From assembly GCA_035041965.1 (NCBI GenBank), contig JAPYMA010000228.1, positions 1-64,000 of the forward strand: DNA of 64,000 nt, given 5' to 3'. The notes under the pieces were generated by a model. The model ran no database searches. It was not told the origin of the DNA and saw only the letters and a program-made list of their open reading frames with translations. Positions 22,758-35,105 of the stretch are shown here, piece after piece; position 1 is the stretch's first letter, and every line of letters starts with the position of its first letter. This DNA is from Anisakis pegreffii. Its lineage: Eukaryota; Nematoda; Chromadorea; Rhabditida; Anisakidae. Position numbers and translations under genes: made by a program.

Positions 22758-25700
22758 TCAATGCTTGAGTGATAGTCGTCTGTTAAGGTAGATGATCAGT
22801 GTCAACAGTGCTAATATGATGGTTGCAAATAATGATGCACCAACGGCAACAAACGTTGTTGATATACAATCCATACTGTTCAATGACTGCCTCACTTTAC
22901 GCAGTTGAGATTCATATCGAGAGTCATCGCTTGGTAAGCCGAAATCTTCAATTCATTATTATTGTAAGTCGATTTATAATATCATGCGTTCATTAATTTA
23001 TGGGTGGAATTTTAGAACGATTAAATGAGGACGAACTTATCACGAAAGATAACACGTTGGTTCAATATTAGTTACTTCATTATTGGTTTGTTCAATAATT
23101 GCGTTGTTAAAACACATATCCAAGACTGCTAATTAAATAGTTGGGTTGGGTGTACAATAAAAATATCAAGGCACTTATAAACTCTTATCAAAAATAATTG
23201 TTTCACTTATAAAACAGATGATAAGCCTAAAAACATGAAACAATTTTAATGGCAAAACGCCGTCAGCACACCACAATAGGATATTTTTGGAGATGGAATA
23301 TTAGGGTGTAACTGCAAAGCACGAATGCATAACAGTGCGGATAAAAATCATAACAATTGCTTTTTCATATGACTTATTAGCACTTCTTCTATAATATTAA
23401 CGAAAGCAATCGATGTACAATAAAATCAAAACTTGTATCAATCGTAAATGTTCGCAGATATGACTCTGTGATGATGGTTCGTGTCGAAGTCACATTAGCA
23501 ACGACACTTCATGTTTTCGATCTTGGTAGAGTAAGAGATAAACTGCAAACTGAACCTATCTGCGGATCAAGAACATCAAGTTGCTGTGCCCTAACATCGA
23601 CTTCGCTCGTGCCTTCATCACTAATTTCAGATAACAGTATTGATCTTCGCCTCTTTAACGCACGTTTTTTTGAGCTAAGATCTCTGCATTGTGGTCGCTG
23701 AAAAGAAATAAAGAAGCAAAAACGAGTTTCGTGAAACGTGAACGAATTCAACATCATCAAACGGAATTTTCAACTGACTATTTTTACGGTCGTTATTGTT
23801 ATTACTTTTATTACTATTTATTGCTATAAGTATTATTCTGAATCGTCATTAATTAACTTCTATTCATAAATGAAAATAGCATATTAGTGACATGATGAAC
23901 ATACTGGGCATTCACCGTCGCGAATATCAAGTCTTATTGAGCATTGAAAGTTGACAACAACACGATCAGCAAATTTGAAGGCATGCGCCTCTTTTTGAGC
24001 TTGTAGCTCTCCTGGTCCGTATTCGAGATTATCCAACAAATAACGATCGATCGCACATCTGAAGACAATTTAAAAAACCAACACAGCAAATCTTCTCTGC
24101 ACTACCAGCCGCAAATGACATTAATCGAATACCACATTATTTTTTGCTTCGAATATACGATTCATGAAGCAGGTAAGCACCTATGGCATTACAAACGAAA
24201 ATAACTGAACACTTACCCGGTATCATCAAGAATCACGAACTGCGTACCAGAACCATCTTCAACGAAACACGAATGAACTGTCATACACCATAAACCTAAA
24301 AATCATTTTACCGGCTCTAAAAAGCCAACCAAAATACTGACGATAATTGCAAGTTTAAAAAGTATTCATTGCTATGGGCATTTAACAATAATCGCAGTCA
24401 AAAATTATTATTATTATTATTGTCATTAGTATTATTACTATTCAAGCCTAAATCATTCAGTAAATGGTATCATTTTGCTGACGCAATGAATAATTACTTG
24501 ATTATTACAACAAAAAACAATAAAATGTAGATTGAAATGCAAACGAATATTCAATCAAACTTGGGGCAGTTGAGTCACAAGTCCATTTGTGCAATAATTT
24601 ATTGCCAACAGATACAACTGACAACGGCTCCATTGTTAATGGATCAACAACCTCATAGCGACATCTTGGCATTTCAGCGATCTCAGTGAATGGTTCGAGT
24701 GAGTGCATTGATACTGTCAATGGATATGTTACTGTCTTATCTGCTTCCATATAGAAACAGCTTATCTCGTAACCCTTAATTATGATAACAGCATTATGGC
24801 ACTAATCTAACTGATATACAGGGCTTTATATAGCATTCACTTTGGAACATAATGCTCATAATCAAAATTGCAATCTCTAATTGCTTGACCATAACGCTGA
24901 ATAAGTGAACAATACAAACTGATGACAATTAAGTAAACAAACGAGTTTTACCCTATCAACTTTCGTGATGAATTCCTCATGAAATGATATCATTACTTTA
25001 ACATTCGCAAATAATCCGGGAGGATTTGTCTGAAAATTTGTGTTAAAACAACTTATTTATGGAACCAATCACTTAACTATGTTAAAACTTGAATATGCGA
25101 AAACGTCGAAAAACTTACTCATTTCCTTTTTAACGTAATTTTTGTAAAATTAAACTTTCGAACATCTCTCAAAATTGAGAAGCTTGAGCTCAGCTTTAAC
25201 CTTTTATGAATGTTAATTTGTCAGCACTAATTCTAAGTTTAAGTTCAATGCATAAACAAACATATATGTTTGTATCGGTTAAGTGCCATAATAGAAATAT
25301 TTTCAGTTGAACAATCATGCGAGAGATCAAAAGAAATGTTTGTTGTGCGGTGGCGACTATTGATAAAATTTAAGGGAGGATGACGATCATTTTGCCGATT
25401 GAACAAATCATGATAATGATGATGCATTTGCATTCATCTCAATGTTTTCTATTCATAATTCAATGTGTGTGTTTCTCTAATAAGGATGAAGAGAAAATGA
25501 TGAATTTATGAGAAGAACGAATAAATGATTAATAAGCTTTATATCATAATGATGTGTTTTGTTTTGATTAGTTCATCTTATCTTATTGCATTCCCCATTT
25601 CAGGTTCTATCCTATATTACTAATAATTTATTCATTATCAGCTATCTACAACAACAAATAAATTCTAGTTTCATCGAATCTTGCTCGATCCATTCGTTCA

Positions 25701-28700
25701 TCTAGTCAAAAAGGAAGGAAGCAAGATCATAAAAACAGAAAAAAAAGGAATCATTCGGACATTATCGAGACCACTGCTCCGATATTTTAAAAAATAAGAA
25801 CCGGTTTGAAATTTATTCATTTCTAAACAACAATTTTTTGATTCGTTTCTCAAAATTTCCCTACTCAATCCATAATTTTCTACAAGAAAATCCTCTCGGA
25901 TGAAAAGGTTCTAAAAACCGATAACGACTCATAGCCGATACACAGCTAACAACACTGAGAGGAACATCTCAAAATTTTACACACAAGAAATTACACTTGT
26001 GAAGCGAGTTCAGGTTTGACTTTGCATTTCGTCCTGTATCCCTATTTTCACAAAAAAATAATCTGAAGTTTAAACTGAAATTGAGCCATATTATACATTC
26101 ACTGAAACGATTTCATTTTTCGCCAAACTTTCGAGAGCTACCTTACAGATACAAGAAGTTCATACTTCACGAGCAAAATTACAATATAAAACCAACTTAA
26201 TTATACCTCAAGTCCCTCAATACAAATTCACTGGAGGTTTGGTCTTTACTTGCCTATATTCACTTTTAAGTTAAACGTTCATTCTTAAGTTAAAAGTTTT
26301 ATACCTCAAATAATTGTTCTTCACTACCTCGTTAATCAATTAACAACTTCACACCTTCTCAACTCTCCTTGTTCTAGAAAACTGTGAACTATAGCGATAG
26401 ATAGTGCGATTTTTTTTCGGAAATTCTTAGCTATCCTATGAAGCGGTTAATGGTATTCATTGAGAGAATATAGAGAAAACGAATATGTTCGCTTGAAAAC
26501 AACTCATTTTAATGAGGTAGTCGATGCACTTATTTATTATAAAAGAAAACACTGCAGCTGAAACGTCTCGGGAAAGCCGAACTGAAACGATGCTCAAAAT
26601 ATGCAGACTGTAAATTGGAAGCAATATGTTCATCAATGAAAAAATAGAAATGAATCCGAAATTGAATTGCTAAGAAATACCCAAAAGTAAATTTTTGATG
26701 AGAAGAAAGCTTGTTGAGAAATCGAATGAGTGTATAAACGAATAAACCTACAGATCTAGTGATAACAACCCCACACCGATCTTTCTTAATTGAAATAGAC
26801 GTGGTCCTTCGTCCTGTATCCCTTGAAACACACTCCTCTTCATTTGAATGGCCTACAACATAAACCCGTCCTTGGAAAACACTCTCGGTTAAGAAAACTA
26901 CATCAATTTGATCTTCACCACATTCCACCTCTGCTTGACCTGAAATAAACTCGAATTTTGCTTGAATTATTGTTCACTTCTGAAATCAATAATAATGCTC
27001 ATAACTTTGAACCATCGCATTCATTCAACTAGAAATCTTTTTCAACATTTCAGCGCAAACCGAACACTTTTTTACAGGCCAAATTGATCGCATCAAATTA
27101 AAAAATAAGAACACTTTTCTAACATTTTGAAGATTTAGAATTAAAATTCGAATGGCATAAAATAGTGTCATTCTCATCGTTCCACTCATTACTTTTTGGT
27201 GACAATTTCATTTTGCATGAGGAGAAATTGAGAATTTATATAAATGGAGGAGAAATGCGAATATGAGTTTTTAAAAATGCAAATAAATTTGAATTTTTCA
27301 AAAAGAATCTATAATGAATAATAGTAAACAAATGTCATCAACCGATTGATTGCACATGAACTGAGAAAACATTGCTTTAAAATATCGTAAAATATTCAAT
27401 ATAATATTTTTTTGACTTCTAAAAATTTAGAATCAAAAATGAAAAATTTGTTGTTATAAGTTACATTCACAAGTAATACGATGTGCCAATAAATCGGTAA
27501 TTGATTTGCGATGGTGACGAAACGATTCTATAATAATTCAGCACTCTTTAAAATGAAGATGATATGAGCTCTATAAGATATGTAAGATGGATTTACTTTT
27601 TTTTGAAGAGTGCGAGGGCTAACATTGAGCAGTGAGATTTTATTAGAAAATGTGGATGATGTTACTTGCAAGTCTAATCTTCTATAATCAAGAAAGGTTG
27701 CTAACAAATTGAAAATCTGAAATTTCCATCACAGATTGGTTGAGTGCTAATGTGCCAGATTCAAGCACAATACCAAACGCATACCAAATATTCAGTTTAA
27801 CGTTGAAGTTCACTTGTAAATTTGCGATGTTCTTATCATTACTGTTTTTAGTATGATTACCTATCATATGCATGTTATTATCACGACTGTATTTAATAGA
27901 TATTTTCGCCTTTATACCACCTAATAAATTCATTGCAAGCAAACGGTCGAAATCATATCGCGCGTGATATTATAAACAATTATTTCTGCCACCAACAAAA
28001 TCTGTTTAATTATTTACAATTATTCAGACCCGAAAAGCGTTTCGAAATTCACCATATTTCATGACAGTTCCCAAACAGAACCAATATTTTTTGATTTTTA
28101 TAACAAATTTTAAGATGCTCTTTTGCTCGAAAAAAAGCAGCATGAGGTTGCACAATGGTGGTGTTGGTTCAGTAAGTTATTTTATTTAGTATTGATAAGG
28201 ATACCAATGAAATGAGATCAATAAAATTAATAATAACACACAAAATATTACAACCAAAAATCAAGATCTAATAAAATAAATAGAGTAAAAAAAAGAATGA
28301 CGATTAAATGATGGTGGTAATAGTAAAAGTAAATGACCGACCTATTTGTGAATTCGGTATGGGAATCGAAGTAGAAGGAGGTGTGAAGAAGAGAAGTGTG
28401 AAGATGAGCATAACACGTTGGATCATCACGACTCTCACTGATGCGCTTTGCAAAGACGGCAGCACTCTTGTAGTGTGCGATGTTCCGTTTGTTGAACGAC
28501 GGAACCCTGAATTGCCTGAGGGCTGTAACTAAGAGTGAATCTAATTCAGTCATTTTCATACGATCGGCATTGGCCCGGATCTGAGATCTTCTTCTTATCT
28601 CACTGCATTCATATATTCTCTATGCATCTTTTTATCCTTAAAAATAAATGCATACGCAATCAACCACTAAACAATCAACTAACATTCTCATTTAAACCAA

Positions 28701-29132
28701 ATCAATGTCATCGCCAACTTTTGTTTTTTTTTAGAAAATTCTTGTCCACTGTCTCGCAATATTGATTTATATCTGCAATACAAATATTTCTTTTCATGAT
28801 TAATTTACACTTCAATCCATACCATTCATCCTTCAATTTAAAACAACCTTTTATGACCTCCAAAAAATTTACAAATTATTACGTGAATCACAAAACTATT
28901 CGAAACATGAACTATTTCATTCAAGCGCCTCGAACGAAAACAATGTTTTTATGAACAAATTTTGTTAAGTGAAAATCGGATCAATGAAAAAGCAACCTCA
29001 ATCATTCATTCAGTGATACAATATTGTTAATCATAAATTGTATTCACAAACCTTTCGATGCACGTGTTTCCTTCGAAGGATGACTTAGCTGCGGGCCAGT
29101 TAAATTCAGTTCGAGTGCAACTGATTGTAACA
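22758..29132 (-). CDS. Cuticlin-like ZP-domain transmembrane protein, 8 exons found, N-terminal exon missing
   Basis: ZP-domain proteins of this type are secreted or apical-membrane components of the nematode cuticle and related extracellular matrices. Exons: 29132-29052, 26939-26752, 25029-24952, 24774-24561, 24295-24217, 24058-23905, 23697-23556, 22945-22758. The phases agree at every junction and give about 374 residues. The ZP domain begins EVECGEDQIDVVFLTE and continues FQGRVYVVGHS, CGVVITRSTNPPG and FITKVDRGYEISCFYMEADK. The second half has WTCDSTAPSLWCMTVHSC and CAIDRYLLDNLEYGPGE. A basic cluster (KKRALKRRR) marks the usual furin-type processing site. Next come a transmembrane segment (CISTTFVAVGASLFATIILA...) and a short tail ending LSLKH. 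The first listed exon enters in phase 1, so a signal-peptide exon must lie upstream, possibly beyond the transposon at 29384-31385. The exact cut/cutl orthologue is not assigned. Confidence 0.88.
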
Positions 29133-29383
29133 CTGTGACAGAACATGGTGCAGAAATTTTGAACCATCTCAATTAGAAATAGATTATTTGATCATGGCAA
29201 AATCAGTCCTCCCATCGAAGCGATAAACAAAAAACTTAAAAGCTTTGTTTCTCATGACTTATGAAATCAAAATAAACATTTATTCACTTTGAGCTTCATG
29301 ATATCGCTTGCGAAACAAGGAAATCGCAATTCATTTGCACATATGTAACGTCGCATGAATAGTTTTAACAAAATAGTAAGAAG
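29133..29383. other. Flank between the ZP gene's first found exon and the hAT element
   Basis: Short AT-rich stretch. No ATG-led signal peptide joins in phase to the exon starting at 29132, so this is probably intron sequence of the ZP gene. Confidence 0.4.
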
Positions 29384-29802
29384 CAGTGTTGGGCGCGCTA
29401 TCGAAGAACGATAGCGCGCTATCGCTATTCCGCTATCGAAAAGACTTCCGCTAGTCCGCTACCGCTATCGCTATTACCCACCGAATCGATAGCGGAGCGC
29501 TATCGCTACCGCTATCGCTATCGCTATCGCCTACTTTAAAAACCTCATTACACCACTAAATGATTCAAAATTTTCATTAATAAACACGCATTTTTGAATT
29601 AAATGTGAGGAACATTACGAAAGTAGATTTTCACGAGAAAATAAATTTTATTTTAAGACAATAGGACATATTTAAACATTAAAAAAATTTAAAACAATAG
29701 AACACAAACAACATTAAAACAACAACAGCATCATTAAAAAAGGCCACAACAAAACATCTTAACAGCAAAAACATCATCGAAAGTTTATCAGTCACTTTCG
29801 AA

Positions 29803-29978
29803 AACTATGTCAGTGAACCGAATGTCATATCAATAGGTTTAGTTAACAGCATATTGTGAAAAAACAACAACAACAGAAACATACAAACTATATCAGCACA
29901 CCGAATATTATATCAATAAATTTGGTCAACAGCATGTTATATAAAAACAACAATAACAGACACACATAAACTATATTA
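29803..29978. repeat. 83-bp minisatellite inside the hAT element
   Basis: Three units starting at 29803, 29886 and 29969 share AACTAT.TCAG.....CCGAAT, TATCAATA and GTCAACAGCA. The third unit is interrupted by the LINE insertion and continues at 30947. Confidence 0.8.
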
Positions 29979-30943
29979 CCTGGATTGGCCAGGCTATCAA
30001 ACGTTTGTAACATTGCTGGCCACAATGCGTTTCCATTCGGTCCTTGATCTTGCTTTCCTTTGCCAGGTGTTACCCAATTTCTTTGTAATATCGTCTTTCC
30101 ATCTTATTGGAGGTCTCCCGAGTGGTCTTTTTATTCCTCTTGGGTACCACTCTGCAACTGCTCGAGTCCATCTGCCATCATTCATTCTTGCTACGTGGCC
30201 TGCCCAACGTAGCTTTCTTTTCCTGTACTCTGCGATCACGTCCCTTACTCCACTTCTTCGGCGAATCTCCTCGCATCGGATGTGTTCCCGCAACGATATT
30301 CCTAACATACATCTCTCCATCGCTCTTTGTGTTGTTATTAGGCGTTGTTCTTCCCTCTTTGTTGTGGCCCAAGTTTCACTTCCGCATAATAACGCTGGTA
30401 AAACGGTGCTATCAAAGAGGTGAGCGCAGAGGGATTTGCCTATTTTCTCTTTCAGTACATCTTTGATCGAGTTGAATGCCTTCCATCCTGATCTTATCCT
30501 TTTTCCAATTTCAGTTTTCATATCTCGGCTCATATTTACCATTTGCCCTAAGTAAGCGTATTCTGTCACTTCTTCGATTTCATCGCCGCCCACTTTTATT
30601 CGGCCTGGTGCAGTGTTATTTGACCGCATGAATTTTGTTTTCTTGCGGTTTAGTCGTAGTCCAACAGCTTCACTTTTAATGGTGAGCTCGGTCAGCATGG
30701 CCTGTAATTCATTTGTGGTTTCCGCGATGAGCACGATGTCGTCTGCAAATCGAAGATGATTCAGCGTTTCTCCATTGATATTAACACCACCGTCCCAGTT
30801 GGTTTCTCGAATGACCATTTCGAGACAAGCCGTGAAGAGTTTGGGGGAAATAGTGTCTCCTTGCTTCACACCTTTTTCAACCGGGATAGTTATCGGAGTA
30901 GACAGTAGGTTTACATCGGTTTATTTCTTAAAATATCAAGTGA
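29979..30943 (-). mobile_element. 5'-truncated RTE-like LINE nested in the hAT element
   Basis: The insertion is bounded by the perfect 13-bp duplication ATAAACTATATTA (29966-29978 and 30944-30956), as expected for target-primed reverse transcription. It holds only the 3' part of a LINE: half a reverse transcriptase, the C-terminal region and a very short 3' UTR that ends CCAATCCAGG. There is no poly(A) tail. The same 3' end occurs on the SINE-like repeats at 5776-6052 and 18931-19205. Confidence 0.9.
29997..30910 (-). pseudogene. Reverse transcriptase, C-terminal part (RTE-like), open but truncated
   Basis: An uninterrupted frame of about 300 codons running from TDVNLLSTPITIPVEKGVKQ to the stop. 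It shows the RT blocks KQGDTISPKLFTACLE, LRFADDIVLIAE (catalytic FADD, palm) and GLRLNRKKTKFM, followed by YLGQMV. The C-terminal region has KRKLRWAGHVARMNDGRW and RPLGRPPIRWKDDI, typical of the RTE-type endonuclease-reverse transcriptases common in invertebrate genomes. The endonuclease domain and the first RT blocks are missing, so it cannot be a complete element. The lack of stops suggests a young insertion. Confidence 0.92.
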
Positions 30944-31098
30944 ATAAACTATATTAGCACATCGAATATTATATCAATAAATTTTGTCAACAGCACGTTA
31001 TGAAGAAACAACAGGAACATAACAAAAAACCGCAACAGTATTATCATCAAAAAATGTTCTTCGTAGGGTATTATCACAAAAAGATCCCCTTTTTCCTG

Positions 31099-31157
31099 AA
31101 GTATCATCACCAAAAATCCCCTCCTTCCTAAGGAGGGGATTTTTGGTGATGATACTT
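31099..31157. repeat. Perfect palindrome, 28-bp arms with a 3-nt spacer
   Basis: Arms at 31099-31126 and 31130-31157 are exact complements (AAGTATCATCACC... against ...GGTGATGATACTT) around the spacer CCT. A near copy of the left arm lies just before it (31066-31098), so the palindrome probably arose from a local duplication and inversion inside the hAT element. Confidence 0.9.
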
Positions 31158-31393
31158 GGTGATATCTCAATGATTACGCATCTCAGTGACTATACATTCA
31201 CTTGTAAATAAACTGATAGCGGAAGATAGCGGAATATAGCGGAAGTTGCCCGCTATCGAACAGCGATAGCGACGTTCCCGCTATCGCTATTCCGCTATTC
31301 ACTCGAACTTCCGATATCGCTATTCCGCTATTCCGCTATTCGCTATTAGCGGACTAGCGGAATAGCGCGCTATTGCCCAACACTGGTAAGAAG

Positions 31394-33235
31394 TTATACA
31401 GATGAACAGTTTCAATATGAAATAATTAATTTGAAGTTCAAAGTTACTGAATGCTTTCACGGATTCATTGAAAGAACGCATATATCGCACCAATGAATGA
31501 CAAAAATGAACTTCTAACCGATCCGTTTTTCGTTCAAAACTGTAAATTCGTGCAAAAGTTTCGCTGAAGCAACAAAGAACTTCGGTCTTTCACTATCTCA
31601 ACACTCACATCGTCATCCCCTAAACAACAGTCACAGTTCACACTCATTCTTGCACTCTCATCCTCCATTTCACCTTTGCGCGAAAATTTTCTCTTTTTTT
31701 CGCATTAAATAAAACCGCAAGCAAGAATGTAAAATAATTCGAATAGATACGCTCAAAATTTGACGAATCAATCGTCAAATGCTAAGTATTTCATCGGAAT
31801 TCTTCGTCTCAAAACTGAGCATTCAATCAAATTGTTCCTAAACGCATAATCGAAGCTTTCACATGAAAACATTCAGTTCAGAAAAGATTAAACAAACGAT
31901 CATTTATGTTGTGTCCTTCAATCCTTATGTACCATTTGAATTAGAAGTAGATTGTTCGGTTATTCTTTCGCGCAGCAAAATCATTTCTTCAATCATTCCA
32001 AAACTTCTTTTTGAATTTATTGAGCAAATGTAGAAACGAATTCTGTCGTTAATGAATCAATTCAAAAAATATCTTATTCAAGAGAATCCTGAGTAGAAAT
32101 AAAAGATTTATTTAGGTGAATGAGAAATACTTGCTAAAAGACCCCAAATTTTGTACTGATTGCTAATTTTGTGAACAATTTTCATCATACAGTACATTTT
32201 TTATACAACCACATGGAAATTCAGTTATATAAGCGAATAAAACCAATGAATCAATAATCAATTTCTAATTGATTTTCCCTTGCTTTGTTTGATTTATTCA
32301 GCTTGGAATTATAGATGAGTGCTAGAATTGCATTGCGTTGTGAGTTATGTGTTGAAGGAATTTCAAATAAATATTTTATTCAAATAAATATTTTTTATGG
32401 TGGAATTCGTAGCATTGGAACTAGAGAAAGTGATTGGATGGGTATGCATAAATGGATGCACTTTACTGATCATTATTTCTGCTTAGTAGAGAACAGCTAT
32501 GCGTGAATTTGAAATGGAAAGAATATAGTGAGAACGGAACGGAAACGACGAAAAAAAAGAGGAGAAAAACGGAGCAGCAACTATAAAAAGGTCATTATGT
32601 GAGAGTGGGATCAAATATGGAAAATTTGCTGAAATGATGCGCGAGAGGGGGTGAAGGGAGAAAAGTGAACGGGATTTTTCGTTGTTTCGATAGATTGTCA
32701 GGCTTTGATATAGTGATAAACTGGGATCTATAGAATAAAGTAGTGAGGAGTTTAGACGAATAGATCAGTGGATATGAGAGAGAGAATGAATGACACAATC
32801 GGGGTCGAATTCGTGAGATATTATAAATGTTTGATTGAAAAATGTTTAATTTAAATTGATTCCATTCGCTGATCTTGGTCATCTGAAAAATGAATTATCG
32901 ATGAATGTTAATTTCACTTTCACACCGAGTTCACTCATAATTATCACTGCAACCAAATTAATTAAATGAAGAGACTTTATTTTATTCGATAAAATCTCGA
33001 GACATTTCAAAAATTATTACATCTTTTGTTTATTATTTGACCATCTAACGAGAATATGAGAACCACCTTACGAGCTTGCATCATTCCCATTTACTTTTAG
33101 TTTCAGTATAAATTATTCTGCATGAACTCATTAGCATAATACAGTTTATTAAATTATCATATTCATTTCCACGTTACGGTTATCAATAAAGTGAATGATT
33201 GAATGATGCCGGGTTGTAGCACTCTTCCACAAATT
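31394..33235. other. Intergenic or ZP-gene 5' intron; nothing recognised
   Basis: AT-rich sequence with no supportable exon. It may hold the missing signal-peptide exon and promoter of the ZP gene, but none could be identified with a matching phase. Confidence 0.4.
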
Positions 33236-33348
33236 TTAACCTTCGGTACGCAAGCTAACCAATTTGCTGTCCAAGTTCTCCGAATTTGAATCTGCAGTCG
33301 AATTTTCGCTATTGCCACCAATTTGTTTTCGAAAAACAATTGAATTCA
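33236..33348 (-). CDS. Possible orphan terminal exon
   Basis: A good acceptor (GCTGTTTCAG) is followed by an in-frame stretch beginning NSIVFRKQIGGNSENST and ending KLVSLRTEG before TAA. The serine/asparagine-rich 36-residue product is of no known family, and upstream exons were not found. It lies between the ZP and DDX18 genes and could belong to neither. Chance is a serious alternative. Confidence 0.25.
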
Positions 33349-35105
33349 CTGAAACAGCAATCGAGTAGCTACTGAATGCAAATTTATTAATGATTTTTCT
33401 CACAATAATCGCGTGAAACGACATTCATTTTCGGATAGCAGTTCTGCTCTCCTCCCTTCCTAAAAAAAACCTATCGGTCACTGCGTGACTTCTACTCTTG
33501 AACAGTGCCATGATTGGAAAGAATCACCTTTCTCCAAGGTATTTGCAAGCTATGCGAATTATGCTACTACTTTTCTCACAACAGGAACATTCGTCTATCT
33601 CTGCTAGTTATCAATCACATTTTATAAGTTAAGGCTTTGTTTACAGTTGTTTGCACTTTTTATGCTAATGGCATTTGCATTTATTACACTTCATCATATA
33701 TTGTTCTGCAATCTGTCTTATCTCATAGTCTTTGCCTCAAAATGATGTAACCGACAGAACATTATTTTTGAAATGTGCACCTCATAAATATTATCCTGCA
33801 CTTTACGATGCTACTTCGTTAGTCTCAATCCATGTTTGATTCCTGTCACAACTTAATAACACCATCGCTGAATCATAATATCACTTTCATCATCATCACA
33901 ACCGTAAAACGAACAACCCATTCAAAATGACCTATCGTCTATTCTATTGACCCAACATTGATATCTACATTTCTGAACACCATTCAAAAAATCATCTCAT
34001 CAATTAATCAACCCCTAATTTTCAAAAAAAAGCGAAGCAAACCCTCGGCGAACATCAATCATTATCCGAACCAATCTGCTATGGTAACGAAACAAGATAA
34101 CCTTAATCGACCCTTCATTCACATATCATATATGAAACTTTTTCTACACAAGATCCCTACTCAACCGGACAAAACCGAAAAATAAACGAAAAGAATGAGC
34201 AACGCCAAACGAATGAAAAGAATGACTGCAAAAAACAAACTCTCATTTTCATCGACACAAAAAATCATCAGAAACAACAACCGATACGAATCAATGAACC
34301 TACCAACGCACTCATCTGAACTAACCCTAACGTTCTGATCACTAACACCTTGGTTTGGGCTATATCATAACAATGTCGAATTTACTTGCAAATAACCAAA
34401 TATAATCGGTAGCTTAAATTGAAACAAAACCATTTTGTCAATTCTAAATTTTGGCATAATTTTCGCTTGAAATCTGTCACTTTTTAAAAACGCTTTCAAC
34501 ATGCAATACTAAAAGCAAACAACAGAAATAACAAATTTATTATCATTATATTAACTTTAGCTTTTGACGAAAAAGCAATTACTTATCAATAATTAAACAA
34601 ATCAATAACCAACATTCAACTATTCAAGTTCCCTTGTATTGTAAATCAAACAATTAAAATAAATGAATGCGGAAGAAAAGTTACGTATTGCCACAACTTT
34701 TATCTGAAAGTAATTTGAGATTCAGAAAATTGGGCTCTAGAATAAGGAAAAATATAGATCTGTTTGGATTTATGCTTAAACGAGAACTCGATTTCCAACA
34801 CTCAGATGTTTGAATGGGTGGAATTTCGCAAAAATGTGGAATTGGAACATAGAATTGAAAAGTTGAAAAACAAGAATAAGCAAAACTGTTAGCAACTGCA
34901 ACAATAAAAACGATAACAACAACAACAATAACAATAACGATAAATTCGATCAGAATAATGGTAACAATTGAACCGAATTTGATAAAAACAACAACTCGCT
35001 CACACAACAACATCCACGACGAACACATCCAAAATCCAATACCTATTATAATCACCTTCATCCAATTCTGATAAGCCCTTCATCTTAAGACGTTGCTTGC
35101 ACTTC
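33349..35105. other. Intergenic 3' of DDX18
   Basis: AT-rich. The 126-codon minus frame at 34681-35061 is a hydrophobic translation of ACAACA/ATAACA low-complexity DNA (34900-34960) and is not treated as a gene. Confidence 0.45.

Larger units (their letters stand above)
29384..31385. mobile_element. Non-autonomous hAT-type DNA transposon with nested LINE
   Basis: The ends are CAGTGTTGGGC on the left and its exact complement on the right, flanked by a perfect 8-bp target duplication GTAAGAAG (29376-29383 and 31386-31393). Eight-base duplications and CAGTG-like ends are typical of hAT elements. Both termini (29394-29530 and about 31210-31375) are packed with short CGCTATCG/CCGCTAT repeats, plausible transposase-binding subterminal sites. 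No transposase is encoded. Removing the nested LINE and its duplicated target leaves about 1.02 kb. The interior also holds an 83-bp minisatellite and a 28-bp-arm palindrome. The perfect duplication suggests fairly recent movement. Confidence 0.9.

Noticed and set aside
28248..28559. Minus frame starting MKMTELDSLLVTALRQ as the N-terminal exon of the ZP gene
   Set aside because: No signal peptide or ZP similarity, and the exons at 29132-29052 and 26939 already join in phase without it.
34681..35061. 126-codon minus frame overlapping the 3' flank of DDX18
   Set aside because: Its valine/isoleucine run comes from ACAACA low-complexity DNA; the true last exon of DDX18 lies just next to it in another reading.
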